From: Nemania diffusa
Taxonomy: Eukaryota; Ascomycota; Sordariomycetes; Xylariales; Xylariaceae
Direction of reading: 5' to 3'
DNA length: 64,000 nt
NCBI GenBank assembly: GCA_038501195.1
Contig: JBBPUQ010000002.1
Coordinates: forward strand, 1,426,001-1,490,000
Both the position numbers and the translations under genes were made by a program. The first letter of the stretch is position 1; every line of letters begins with the position of its first letter. The notes under the pieces were generated by a model that was not told where the DNA came from, did no database searches, and worked only from the letters and a program-made list of their open reading frames with translations. Shown piece after piece: positions 21,055 through 33,334 of the stretch.

Positions 21055-23073
21055 CTAAACTTGGGGGTTCAAAGTTCCCAAGTCTTGGCTTGAGATTGAG
21101 GCTTTCCTTGATCCATACGGCTGTTGAACTAGAGCCTCAACTAAGGTCCTCGCGTCAGAGTATAGCTGAGTGAGAAGCAGCTCCTGCTGCGGAGAAGCTC
21201 TCATAGGAATGACTGGATTGAATGTCTGTTTTGAGTAAGCAGCAAACACAATCCCTCGATTCTTGGGATAGCTATCGGACGAATGACCCGTAGCCCTAAC
21301 CGGCGTTGATACAGGGGTATAATCACTATAAAAAGTGCGGATCCATCCACGGGAGATATCATTAGGCCGGGCATCAACATTTCGGTATTCATTCCAGTGG
21401 TCACAGTCCAATGCGGATAGGTGAGTATCAGTGATGATCTCAAATGGCGAGGGGACTTGGTTGAGACCATATGCAGCCAATAAGCGGCCGCGTATTTTTG
21501 ATCCCTTTGCAGGTGAGGCAAATCTCTCCGTCACTGTCCCAATGGTAGGCGTAGGTTCACTTGCTGGTGTATAGGTCGAGGAATCTGCCCAATCGTTGGC
21601 ACCTACAGGCCATAAGCTTAGAACATATAGCACAGCGAAGTCGTATCTCCTAGCCAGTTCTGCGGCCCAAAGGGCCCCGAAAGTGTCTTGGGGACTACTA
21701 GGTGAAAGCGTGAGTGTAAGAAGGCGACAGTCAGTCGGGGTGTCAGGAGGAGTGATTTCTCCCTGTGTAGGCTTAAACGTAAGATTTTGCGATGTCGGAG
21801 GTCGTGACAGACGACTGCTCCTACGGGAGTTGGGAGTCTTCTTCGCAGGAGGCGATGGCGGGGTGTCATCATCATATGCGGGTGTAGGGGGTCGACTCTC
21901 AGCAATATCGTCGTCACTCAGAGAATAAAAATCATCAAAAGTGGGTTCTGTAAGAATGCAGTCTTCGGGGGTTTGTGGCGTCGAAATAGATAGTGTCGAC
22001 GTGCTTGCAGACTTTCGTAATTTTGGCTGTCGGGTGTCTTCGCTATTGTTCGTGAGCACACCACTAGACCGGGGATCTTCCAGCCTGCTACCCCAGGTTT
22101 CTCGAACATTTCGACTATCCCTCAAGGTACTACCGGTACGCATGAGGGAGGAATTTTTTGGTGTTGTGCGGAGAGTATTGGGAGATGACCGGGTTAGACC
22201 ATTTAGGGACACTGATCGCTGAAGTGCTGGCTTCCAATTGTTATCAGCACCACCAGAAACTGGTGGTGAACTTAGTAATTGCTTTCCGTAAGACGACGAC
22301 TTGTCAGATTCTTTCGTCGAGTCTAAGCTTGATTTTTGCATAGAAATGGACCGTAAATTCGAAGGTTGTGTAATTACTGAAGAGCTAGGCTGATCAACCA
22401 ATTCCTGACCCTCTGGCGACAATGTAGAAGATACGAAATCTGGAGAAGGGAGTAATGTAGACTCTGTGTTGTCACTCCAAGGTCTCAACAGGGGATCACT
22501 CGTGGACGATTTGAAGTCGAGGGGATTAAAGAGCAGGGATATGTGTTTAGGAGTCCAATCCAGTAAACCTTGGGGGGTGGTAGCACTAGTTTGTGATGAT
22601 TGTTCTCGCAATACTGGCGTCCTACCGAAACCACCTGACTTACCCATTGCTCGATGGTTCTTGAACAACGAATCTTCCGGAAACCGAAAGCGAGACGGCC
22701 GTGATGAGGTTTGAGAATTTTTGCTACGACGCCGTAAAGATGAAGTCGAAGCATCGGATTGACTAGGCCTATTTACTATGGTAATGCTGGAAGAAGCCGA
22801 AGAAGTCGAAGACCGATTATGTAATGCTTCTTGGAGGCTCGGTACACTTTGAGAACGATCTGTATTATTTTCCGGGCCGTCAACTTGGGCGTTTCGGGGC
22901 GTCATTTGCGTCGATGTAGGTTTAAGGTAAGGCGGCGATGGAAATATTGGCGAAGACGGCCGCCGGCTAGTGATCATTGATGGCTTTTGCTGTTGTGCCG
23001 CCTTTCGTCTCGCCCGCTCCCTCCGTCTCGACCCAGTAAACAGCCGTTCTAATGTTTCGAAACCATTTGCCAT
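21055..23073 (-). CDS. conserved fungal protein with Ser/Pro-rich N-terminal region, function unknown
   Basis: An intronless gene of 672 residues; the ATG at 23073 starts MANGFETLERLFTGSRRRER. The first 440 residues are Ser/Pro/Thr-rich and probably disordered, with basic patches (RRRERARRKAAQQQK) and many SP/TP sites that could be kinase targets. From about residue 446 a more ordered part begins: CRLLTLTLSPSSPQDTFGAL, then WAAELARRYDFAVLYVLSLWP. RGRLLAAYGLNQVPSPFEI, HWNEYRNVDARPNDISRGWI and ELLLTQLYSDARTLVEALVQ follow. The C-terminal part looks like an alpha/beta domain. I do not recognise a named family and see no signal peptide or membrane helix. The upstream 900 bases contain long purine and pyrimidine tracts, suggesting a long leader. 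Confidence 0.75.
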   Translation of the reverse strand: MANGFETLERLFTGSRRRERARRKAAQQQKPSMITSRRPSSPIFPSPPYLKPTSTQMTPRNAQVDGPENNTDRSQSVPSLQEALHNRSSTSSASSSITIVNRPSQSDASTSSLRRRSKNSQTSSRPSRFRFPEDSLFKNHRAMGKSGGFGRTPVLREQSSQTSATTPQGLLDWTPKHISLLFNPLDFKSSTSDPLLRPWSDNTESTLLPSPDFVSSTLSPEGQELVDQPSSSVITQPSNLRSISMQKSSLDSTKESDKSSSYGKQLLSSPPVSGGADNNWKPALQRSVSLNGLTRSSPNTLRTTPKNSSLMRTGSTLRDSRNVRETWGSRLEDPRSSGVLTNNSEDTRQPKLRKSASTSTLSISTPQTPEDCILTEPTFDDFYSLSDDDIAESRPPTPAYDDDTPPSPPAKKTPNSRRSSRLSRPPTSQNLTFKPTQGEITPPDTPTDCRLLTLTLSPSSPQDTFGALWAAELARRYDFAVLYVLSLWPVGANDWADSSTYTPASEPTPTIGTVTERFASPAKGSKIRGRLLAAYGLNQVPSPFEIITDTHLSALDCDHWNEYRNVDARPNDISRGWIRTFYSDYTPVSTPVRATGHSSDSYPKNRGIVFAAYSKQTFNPVIPMRASPQQELLLTQLYSDARTLVEALVQQPYGSRKASISSQDLGTLNPQV

Positions 23074-26000
23074 TTTGAATATGCCAATTTAGGCGTTTTT
23101 TTACCCTTCATATAAAGATTAGCCATGAATACCTATATAAAAAATCGCTAGTACAGCCACACATACCACAGTGTTGAGAGAGAGGATAACCACCGAGCGG
23201 TTGATAGAACACTATGAGTAAAGGAATGTAATGGGATTTACATATGAAGGAATTAAATGAAAAGGGTATTATTTTCAGGTATATGAACCGAAGGAAACAC
23301 AGGAAATTGGTAGGTAACAATGGAAGGCCTCGTTATATGGGAGAGCCGATGAGGCAAATACCCAATGACGGGATCCAAGTAATATAGGTAGAAGAGAAGG
23401 CAGTACGACTAATTCCAAGGCCACGGAAGTAGCCTTACACGACTGAAAGTACCGACGGGTGGTGTTAGTTAGCACAACCGCGAGAACTCAAGACAAACCC
23501 CTCTCCTAGGGGCGCAGGAGAGTAGTTAAGGGGGAGAAAGCCCTTGCTAGTCTGTCTCTGTGCCAAAGGCGATTATGTGGCCTGAGGCAAGTTCTGCAAT
23601 GATCGAGAAAAAGGTTGGTTGTCTCGGAGGACTGTACAGCAACGCTTAGAGTCGCCGATTCCTGGCGGTGGCTTTAAGGGCTGAGGGAGACCGGTGATGC
23701 GCATGAACAGAGGACCGGCCACGAAAAGGTCTGAGTCAAAACGCGGTAGTCCCAGCGCGCTGGTGCCCAGTAGTAAACGATGGTAGTCGAAAATGAAGCG
23801 AAGCAGAGATGCTGCAGGAAGGGGGTGTTAAAGTGAAGGGGCTGTAGAAGATGAGTAATAAGTCGTCTGCTAACGACGGGGAAGGCAGTCCAGGCCAGAA
23901 AACGGGCCTGTTGCATACGACACTGACAACACCGGCGGCGGGGATCGCGTGTTGTTGGCCAGAAAGAGCGGGTGCGTTGGTGTGATAAACGCTTTGGAAT
24001 CCTCAGTGTTCAAATTGTTGGTCCGTCTGGGATGCCGGGCAGGACGCGGGTAAGGGTATACTGCGTAGAGTCAGGGTGCAGAGTAAGGGTATGGGAGGAT
24101 AGGTTGGTTGGTACTGATGCTATGCTGGACAAGGACGGTTGGGGTTGCTTGCCATTGGTCGCTTCGACAGAAACCCGTTCAGTTTAGGAATGTGTAGCCA
24201 ACGAGAGCCGTAGCTGCCAGACAAACAAAAGAGAGAGAGAGAAAAAAGAAGAAGCTGCAGCAGCGCAATTGCTCCATCCACCCTTCCTTTCATACTTCCA
24301 TCCATCTAGCTACCTAACTACTATCTAAATACATACCCACATCTATACATACATTCACCAAGGTATAGATAGATCAATCTAGGCATCTATACAGAATATG
24401 GGGTCCAACCAACAACGTTCCACCAAACAAAGCAGGGCAAGCTAGGCAGAGGAAAAGAAATGATTCAGAGACTGCCCTGGACAATCTGGCTGGTCTATCA
24501 AGGAAGCTGGGAATTCCGAGCAGAATCATCTCCCAATCACGTCACAGAATCCCAACCCCCGGCTCCAAGACCAGGTATCGTCATCACGCATCGTGGGCGG
24601 GCTGGTGTTCAGGCAGATCCGTAGCGACTGCTATTTGCGCATCTGTGATACATCTGTACCTGAATGATTATGATGACGATTGAGAGCGCTGCTGTCAATG
24701 CAGGTACGAGAAAGAGTTGGTGGGTGGTACAACAGAGTCGCACCTACAGCTGCGCAGCGAATGTGTGTATACTCAGCGTCATACATGTCAGGAGCAAGCA
24801 ACCCCGTCCGACGTGGAGACGCAACAGCCATGGGACCGTCTCGAGCCCTATACTACCTGACTACCGTAGTAGGTACAGATAGCTGCACCACCGGTTTCGT
24901 ATTGTCGCGCTCGAAAGTACCTGCGAGTAGCAGGCCCCCGGACGAAGACATACATACCTACCTACACTACTACAGCACCGTATGCATTTCAGCCCCAGAA
25001 GCAATGCATCTCGAGCTAATTGCTCTATGTAGCTATGTCGAAGGCGATACACGACGGATGGGAAAAATAGGTACCTGATGGAGAGAAGGGATTGAAGCCA
25101 TCCTATCCTGTCAGTGCCCAATTATCTAATATCCCTTGTGGTCTCACATTTTCCCAGGTACCTGATCGGATGTAACGTCGTAATTGATCTATGTATGTAG
25201 GTATGTATGTAGGAGCTCGAGGTCGGCAGCAGACGCGATGACAATGCATACCCACTGCGCCCCAGGAGTTAGGTAGAGACAAGCCATCGAATTCGGAATA
25301 CTACTCGGAGGATAGGGAAGACGTCAAATGATTCGCACAGCCATCAGCCTGCACCAAGACTGACAGCTGTGCCACCAAAAGCAATAGATGTTCAGGAGGG
25401 TTGGGACGAACGCCACGGAACGGACAAACTCTCCTATTATACGCCGGTTAGACCCACCGAAGCAATCGCCCGTACAGTTTGCGCATACAGTATGGCAGGT
25501 CTGCTCCTAATGCGGTAAGCGACCCACTAATACGGGTATGTAAAGGTACTAATTAGCTAATAAATAAGCGCTTCGATACCTATTAGGTGCACAGCTGCAT
25601 GCTACAGGTATCGTAGGTCGTATCGATCATTTTTGATAGGTATTCCACAATTTCCCCAGGGTAGGATTTGTCAATTCAAGGCGAGTCGAAGGGGAGCCCA
25701 AGGGAATAGAGAACTCTACATACCTAGGTTATGCGTATTCCTCTTGTCTCCATAGCTGCACGGGGTAGGTTCCCAAAGTCGGTATCGGGCTGAACCATGT
25801 CTTGTTTACGCATTGCTAGACCAATGTCTTTCTTGCTGATCACGAACTTCCAGGCGAACTGCGAACTCCAACTTCCCCGGTCGTTCGTTGGTTACCCACT
25901 GATCCTGCTGCATCCCATCTGGTGGCTTGCGATGCGCTCCAATAAGGTATTGTACGTAACGTGCTGTATATCAGACATGGCGTAACAAGCAACAAGAAGT

Positions 26001-27975
26001 ATCACTTCGTGCTCAGGGGAACCACACGCTTACGCAGTACATAGGATAGAAGAAAGAGCCTCCTGTTCTTAGCTCCAAACTAACCCCACACAAGATCGAA
26101 TAGTTCGTCTATCAAATTAGCTCGGTTTCTGATCCTGAAGGTTCTGATAATTTCTAAGCAGAGCATGTTTCTCAGTCGAAAAGTGATAGCTCATCTCGAG
26201 AAACATGGCTTATCCAGCTAGCGTACCGACCTGACAAAAGAGGCGCAAAAGAGGCTTGGTCGTATTTTCTGCCGCATCGCCCCGATCCGGCAATCTGTCT
26301 TGCGATGCGGCAACCTGCGGTGCGAGGGAGCCAATGGATCTTGCACAGAAGCGAGAGGCTCGGCCCGCTAAATAAAGGGCATCTGCTTTGAGTAAGGGAG
26401 TAGACTTGTGGACCTAACGTCCATTATACGGACAGCCGCATCGTATACCTATATCAAACAGGCTGTCTCGTTTATCGTTCGATCTTCTTATCATATCGAC
26501 AACAAACCTTTGTTGATCACGGGTATAGCTACCATTATGCTTGTACGGAATTTTCCGAGTAATGTATTTACATGGCTCCTAACTTCGCCAACAGGTTGGG
26601 CATTCTTGTTGCATCTACGTTGACAGTTTTAATATTCTCTTATGCAGTATCTTTAAGATCCAAGAATTTCTGATACATTTTAATAAAATTTAGTCAGCTT
26701 TTAAAGCGTAATTATTATTATTATGTACCTATTTACTCTATTAGTCGCTTCAAGGTGATACGTCCAGCTGAAGGTCTTGTGACGTGATGAGAAGGGACCT
26801 ATTTACCTCTCTTTAAAGATTTTGCTTAGCAGATGGTCTTTATCTGAGACTATCTACAACATCTATGATCTACCAGTTATATGACAAGTATTTTTCAGTA
26901 CTTTGAATCTAAGTCTGAAAATAGAACTAGGGGGCGGATACCTACCTAATCTTATCCCATATTGCCTAAGACTCGAACTGGAGGGGGTAGTTTATTACTT
27001 GTCTAGGCAATAGAAAGAATACGACGATGAAAATCTGTATAATAGCTAGCATCTAGTTCAAACCCTAAGGCAATGCCTTGTACCGGCTAAACCGAGCTTC
27101 TACTTGAGGCACGATTTAGTGACGTACTTCCAGCTATATTTTCCGGCGTCTAGGTAATAGCTTAGATCAATACATTATACTACCTAGTTGGCTTAACGGG
27201 TTTCTACCTGTAGATAGATTGGTTTGAGGGCATCTGAGGTATGCGTAAGACTAACGACATCTGACTGTCTAGCTGCAATCTAGATTAGATCTCTGAGGAT
27301 CCATATCTACATGATGAACTAAGCTAAAGTATAGAGGTGACTTCAATTTGTGATAGGAGTGAGTCGCGTGATAATACAGTACGGATAGTATAGCTACGGC
27401 CCAACAAAAAGACCAATTGATCTCTAATCGGAATATAATGTCGAAATTATCAGAAGTGGGAGAGGGGATACCTAAGCTAACTTTAGATCCTTGGAGTTCT
27501 ACTGAGCAGATACATCATTCACTCACCGACTCCCACCCCTTTCCTTCAAGAGAACTTAGAGCTACACTAAGGCATTGCTACCCAACACCGCATGCGCAAC
27601 TACGACTTGACCGATCACGATCAGGGCGTCGTGAACGATACCATCTGATACTACGCGCTAGTGTTTGGGATCCCTCGTCTTCTAATGTGCCAAGACCTTT
27701 GGCATATACCACTAATTTGACTCCGAGTCCTGTAGTATCTGACTGTCCGCGATCAAGGTATCGAGTCATTACTCGTCATAACATATCTATCTTCCATCCT
27801 AGCATATCTGTAATTAACGGTGAAGAGTCTAGCATGGACAATCTCATAGCTATGTCTCATCATGATCTACAACCCGCACGTGCGATCCTCAGAGATTCGC
27901 GACCTGTCGTGTCCTAGCTACAAGAAATTAGCCCTCGTCTTTCGAACGTGTCTAACACGTTGAAACCAAGCAATC
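23074..27975. other. 4.9-kb gene-poor region
   Basis: The first kilobase is moderately GC-rich and is probably the promoter and leader of the gene ending at 21055, including a GAGA/GAAGAAG purine tract near 24226-24255. From about 24.3 to 27.9 kb the sequence is mostly AT-rich with TAGGTA and GTATGTAT words. The longest open frame (27417-27917, plus) lacks an ATG at its start and does not look protein-like. No gene supported. Confidence 0.45.
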
Positions 27976-29304
27976 TCACCTCGTCGGCTCACCGAACAAG
28001 TTCATGAACGCAACGTGTACTTGCTCCGTCAAGTCACTAGCCTGCAAGCTCCGCCCATGCTTCTCAAAAGCGAGACGGGAGCACTCCTATCCACGAAGTC
28101 AGCCAATGACCACCTTACGTTTATTCCAGCAAAAACTCGACGAAACGCTGGTCTTGAAATCTAAGAGTAGTAAGGCACACAACCCACCCTCGTGACAGCA
28201 GCACCGCCGAAAGCCGCAAGACCCAACGTCTCCTCCTCCCCTAGGTGTCCGCCATGATCCCAAAGACGATCCAGATACGCCTTGCGCCACGCCAAGAACG
28301 TCGCGATGCTCCCCGTCAGCGTATCGCCCTGGCCCCCCGACCTCTTCCTGCCGCCCTCGACGTCCACGACCAGCCCAACCTCGCCATTACTGATCCTGTC
28401 CTCCCTCCCCTTCTGCACGATCGTGACGCCGCCCAGCGCCCTGGACAACTCCTCGACCTGCGAAGACGCGTCCCCGGCCTTCTCGTGCTCGGGAAACACG
28501 CCCTTCCACAGCCGCCCGAACTCGACGACGTTGGGCGTGAGCACGACCTCGCGCCACCCGCGCACGAGCTCGGGCTCCGCCGTCACGAGCGCGAGCGCGT
28601 CGGCGTCGAGGACAACGGGCATGCCGCGGCGGCGCGCGGCCGCGAGCACGCGCGCGCACGTCGCCTGCATCAGGGGGTCGCGGCCGAGACCCGGGCCCAC
28701 GACGAGCACGTGAAGGCGCGCCAGCAGGTCGATGATCGGGCCCGCGACCTGCTCGGCGTCTCCTTCTCCTTCCGCGGCCGCTGCTGCTGAGCCTCGCGGG
28801 GGAGACTGCCGCATCAGCGGGTGCACCATGAGGTTTGGGCTGTAGGTCTTGATGACGGCGCCTGCGGCGGGGGTGCAGATTACGTGTGACTAGATGAGCC
28901 AACTCGCGCATTTAGCGTAGGAAAGACATAGCAATACGAACGAAAGAGGTAAGTGTGTAGGTACTCAAGGCAGAGGAAGGCATCGATGGCATTGTATAGC
29001 AAGGGAGAGAGAGAACTATGGCCACGCACCATATCGCAGCCCAACCGGGCGCTCGCCATTGCCGAGAAGTACGGCGCTCCGGTGTAGTCCTCGCTGCCGC
29101 CGATGACGGCCACGCGGCCCAGCTGACCTAGAAGCCCGACCCGGCCGCCGTCAGCTCTGTCGCCTCATCTTGCCGGATGACAGGGTGAAGGGCCTATGCC
29201 GTCGCACCTTTATGGAATGTCTCGAGCATCGGCGGCACCAGCTGGCGCACTTTATTGAGCACCCCTTTTGTTGCTGACGACATGTTGTCCGCCTGGTTGC
29301 TCAT
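27976..29304 (-). CDS. ATP-dependent (S)-NAD(P)H-hydrate dehydratase
   Basis: Repairs hydrated NADH/NADPH (NADHX/NADPHX) by ATP-driven dehydration. Four exons: 29304-29208, 29127-29030, 28889-28188 and 28086-27976. The introns are 80, 140 and 101 bases and the product 335 residues, the usual size. The splices restore family motifs. MLETFHKG joins [20 protein letters not shown], then SARLGCDM joins [20 protein letters not shown]. Next come [12 protein letters not shown] (about 127-138), [16 protein letters not shown] and the ribokinase-like nucleotide and catalytic motif [10 protein letters not shown] (about 249-258). The last splice joins GGAAVTR to [19 protein letters not shown]. Without that 3' intron the frame would stop early after GCVPYYS. 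A second possible start is the ATG at 29283. An Ala/Glu-rich insert lies around residues 98-112. The frame is intact. Confidence 0.93.
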
Positions 29305-30044
29305 CGGATGCGTAGTCTACCAAGTCTTAGGAGTGGATAGGCAAAGCAACAATTGTTGTCAGAGCTATGGAAATATGCTAGAATTCAAATCAATTGCGAT
29401 ATTAGTGACAGATTGAAACTAAAAGATGAATTCGTACGCCTTTAAGAACTTGATGTTTTGGATAGAATACAATCACTGAGGTGATGATGTCAAGTTCTTA
29501 AAATGCGGAGCTAACCCCATGTTACTGTAACCAGAACTTGCTGTACTCGGTAGATATATTGAGCTGCAGCTCATATATTTCTCATTAAATTGTATTAAAC
29601 ATTCAAATACACACATTGATAACATTTACTGCTCGATTGACTGATAAATCATTATTGCTTCTATGTTTTTATATTAATGCCCATGTAAACAATGAGCAAC
29701 AGTTTACTGCACTAAACCACTGGTACAGGGTGTTACAGTACCTCGCTGAGGCGACTTAGATGTCCTCATGCTTGATGGCTCATAGCATCAACGTAATAAG
29801 CCAGTTTCACAATCGTATATAGTTTGACGTTACAGGACAAAAGGAATCAGGTGCTCTTTGTGAGTTTTTGGCTCTAATTTACAAGGGCTGGAACTGGGGA
29901 ATTTTTCCACATCTAACCCGTATCCTCAGTAATCAGCACCATTCCACAGTCGCGCCTCTAACGAAACAAGATCCGTTGTATCAGATCCTCAGGTATAGAC
30001 AGTAGCCCCCGCCAACCTCCTCTCTCTAATATAATTCAAATAGA
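29305..30044. other. spacer between two minus-strand genes
   Basis: AT-rich sequence holding the atp1 3' UTR and the likely promoter of the NAD(P)HX dehydratase. Nothing else seen. Confidence 0.4.
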
Positions 30045-32430
30045 TTACGCCACGAAGCTCTTTGTGAAGTTGACAACAACATCCCGTAATCTGGCCTCGA
30101 GGGCCTTGCTAAGGGCACCCTCCTTGTCGATGGTCGCAAGCAGGTCGCCCTCATTTGTCTTCAGGTGAGCCAAGAAGTCAGACTCCCACTGAAGGATTTT
30201 GGCAACAGGGACCGCATCGAGGTGACCGTTGACACCAGCGAAGATGAGGGGTACCATCTCGTTAACGGCCATGGGGGAGTACTGCTTCTGCTTGAGGAGC
30301 TCGGTCAACTGCAGACGCCATGATTAGTATCAAGTCAACAAAAAACAACTAGGTATACTTACACGTTCACCACGGTTGAGGGTCTGCTTGGTAGCAGCGT
30401 CCAGATCGGAACCGAACTGAGCGAAGGCGGCAACCTCACGGTACTGGGCTAAGAAAAGCTTGAGGGAACCAGCGACTTGCTTCATGGCCTTAAGCTGAGC
30501 GGCGGAACCGACACGAGACACAGATAGACCGACGTTGATGGCAGGTCGGATACCCTTGTAGAACAGCTCAGCCTCCAAGAAGATCTGGCCGTCAGTGATG
30601 GAAATGACGTTGGTAGGAATGTAGGCAGAGACATCACCACCCTGGGTTTCAATGATAGGTAGGGCAGTCATGGAACCTCCACCAAGCTTGTCGTTCATCT
30701 TGGCCGCACGCTCTAGTAGACGAGAGTGTAGGTAGAAGACATCACCGGGGTAAGCCTCACGTCCGGGAGGACGACGGAGCAGCAGAGACATCTGACGATA
30801 GGCGACAGCCTGCTTCGACAGATCATCGTAGATGACCAGGGCGTGCTTGCCCGAGTCACGGAACCACTCAGCAATAGAAGCAGCTATAAATAGTTAGCAA
30901 ATGTAATATGTGCATAATGAGAAGGCAGAGACGAAAAGAGAAACCCGGGTTGCGGTAAGACGAAATCGAGAGACCAAGATTAGTCTATCGATGTAACGTA
31001 GAATGAACTAACCAGTGAAAGGAGCAATGTACTGAAGAGGCGCAGCCTCGGAAGCGGTAGCGGCGACAATGATCGAGTACTTCATGGCATCGTTCTCCTC
31101 AAGAGTCTTGACGAGCTGGGCAACGGTAGATCGCTTCTGACCAACGGCGACGTAGACGCAGTAGAGCTTCTTCTTCTCATCAGTGCCGTTGTTCCATCGC
31201 TTCTGGTTGAGCATGGCATCCAGGGCGACAGCGGTCTTTCCGGTCTGACGATCACCAATGATAAGCTCACGCTGGCCACGGCCAATGGGAACCATGGCGT
31301 CGATGGACTTGAGACCGGTCTGTACGGGCTCGCGGACGGACTGGCGAGGTAGGATACCAGGAGCCTTCAACTGCGCACGACGCCTCTCCTTGGTGTTAAG
31401 AGGTCCCTTGCCATCGATGGGGTTACCGAGGGCATCGACGACACGTCCGAGCAGCTCAGCGCCAACGGGAACATCGACCTATAATTTTCCAGACAATTAG
31501 GTCCGAGCTTTTCCTAGTAATTGCGAATGAGACGAGCTACTCACAATTTGACCGGTACGCTTGACGGTCTCACCCTCCTTGACCAGACGATCAGAACCGA
31601 AAAGCACCACACCGACTTGGCCAGCCTCCAAGTTCATGCACATTCCCTTGACGCCGGAAGCGAACCTGTAGGGCGTTAAGAATCCAGCTTGTGGGGTTGG
31701 GGCAGTGAATATCAGCTTACTCGACCAGTTCCTCAGCCTGGACGTTGGCCATGCCATGTACACGCGCAATACCATCACTGTTCAACGCCCATGTTAGCAA
31801 CCAAATATCCCTCAATAATCAAAAGCGTGTATATGATCGCATCGAAGTTTTCCGATGGTATGAGAGGGCGCCTCTTCAGTAGTCGGCGGGGTTGGGGTTG
31901 ATTGGCGTGCGGCGTGTGGAGGTGATGCTTGCATTGCGCCGTTGCGTTGACTGGAAAATCTCGGCGATAGACGGATCCACATACCCAACAGACAGGACAC
32001 GACCGGTCTCAGCGAGGTTGGACTCCTCGGCGACACCTCGAATCCGTTGCTCTAGGATGGACGAGACCTCGGTGGGGGAGGCCTTCGCATCGGCGTAGGA
32101 CCGGGCCTGGACGGCCATGGCGGCGGGTGCGGCATTTCGTGCCTGCGAGAAAAACACCGTTAGCCCGAAAGTGTCCGAAGAGACGCAGCTACGGCACTGC
32201 CAAAGCTTATGCTAGCTCTGCAAGCTCCCCAACAACATCAAAAACAACGGCAAAATCCCAATTGGGCCTCGGAAATGCGCTCCAGATGGGCCGAGGCCAA
32301 TTGCATCCGCTTTTCGATGGTATTGCAGGGCTTGGTGGATGGCGAAGGGTCGACCTACAGCGGCGACTCTGCCTGTGGCAGAGAGAGCGCCCACGGCGCG
32401 CGAGGACTGGCGGAGGGCGTTGCGGAACAT
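30045..32430 (-). CDS. atp1: mitochondrial F1F0-ATP synthase subunit alpha
   Basis: Non-catalytic nucleotide-binding subunit of the F1 head in the matrix. Seven exons: 32430-32359, 32142-31985, 31777-31721, 31665-31545, 31478-31013, 30883-30363 and 30308-30045. They give 552 residues with no break. The N-terminus [20 protein letters not shown] is an Arg/Ser-rich mitochondrial presequence, followed by [34 protein letters not shown] follows, then the Walker A motif GDRQTGKT (about 211-218) and [31 protein letters not shown] and the alpha/beta signature region in [17 protein letters not shown] complete the picture. The C-terminal exon starts [19 protein letters not shown]. The introns range from 54 to 216 bases. 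The gene is transcribed away from the HET-like gene; the 900 bases between the two starts must hold both promoters. Confidence 0.97.
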
Positions 32431-33334
32431 ATTAAGAGAGGTATGTCAAGTCCTCTAAATTAGGGAAACCCAATTGCAAGGATATTGCAATTGAAGGAGA
32501 GGAGGTTGAGGGGACGTTGGTTGGTTTTGGGGAGGTTTGAAATGGAGACTTTTTCCAGAGGAAGGAAGAGACTGGTGAGAGCAGCCGAAAAAGCGAAGGG
32601 GAGAACGGGTCGTGCACAGACCAGATTGGTCGAGCTTCCAAGGTTGTTCCGGTAAAGCTGCTCTGTTGCTGCTGTGAGTTGAGCGCGCTAGTCCCAGTTT
32701 GGCCGCTGAGCGATGAGAAATGCGGGTTCTTCACACAAATCCGCTCAACCCAAGCCCCACCTTCGTGATCTTAGCCATCTCTTAGATACCGTGTTATTCT
32801 CTCGTGGCCATAATACGCACAGTAACTGGGTATTTCAGCTCTCTCATTTTTATCATCAATTGCAGCCATGTAGTTATCATCTCATATGCCAGCGTCCTCT
32901 CTCTAAGCTTAAACTTTTGTTACACTGCTTGGATTTAATTTAATGCCAACTTGTTTACACACATAACCAGTAATTAAGAAACCCTTACCTTATTCTATAC
33001 GCATCACACACTCTGAAGGGGCTTGTATGCGTGTTTACTTGCAACTTTGATGTAAAGAAAGCTTCTCAAATCATTTCATGAATAATAGTCATATAATCAT
33101 TGTGTCATCCGATATCAGTAATTCTTGATTTATATATATAGGTCAATACATCTTTTCTTCATTCCTCGCCTACGAAATCTCATCCCGTGAGCCTCATTAT
33201 TCACATGTTAATGTCAAATCAAAACTATATATCAAGCCACTCTCTTATAAAGCCACCAGTGCGTATTAGGCTCTCTTAAACATAGCCTCAGAAGGCTTGG
33301 TAGGTGCCCTATACTAAGTAGAAACCTTAGGACG
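32431..33334. promoter_or_regulatory. divergent promoter region of atp1 and the HET-like gene
   Basis: These 904 bases separate two start codons facing away from each other. The atp1 side is pyrimidine-rich when read toward atp1, as expected for a strongly expressed fungal gene. The HET side becomes AT-rich, with a TATATATATA stretch near 33131. No specific factor site can be assigned by eye. Confidence 0.5.

Noticed and set aside
27417..27917. 166-codon plus-strand frame
   Set aside because: It begins with a TTG codon, and its composition (Ser/Arg/His/Pro scattered) is not protein-like. No splice sites fit.
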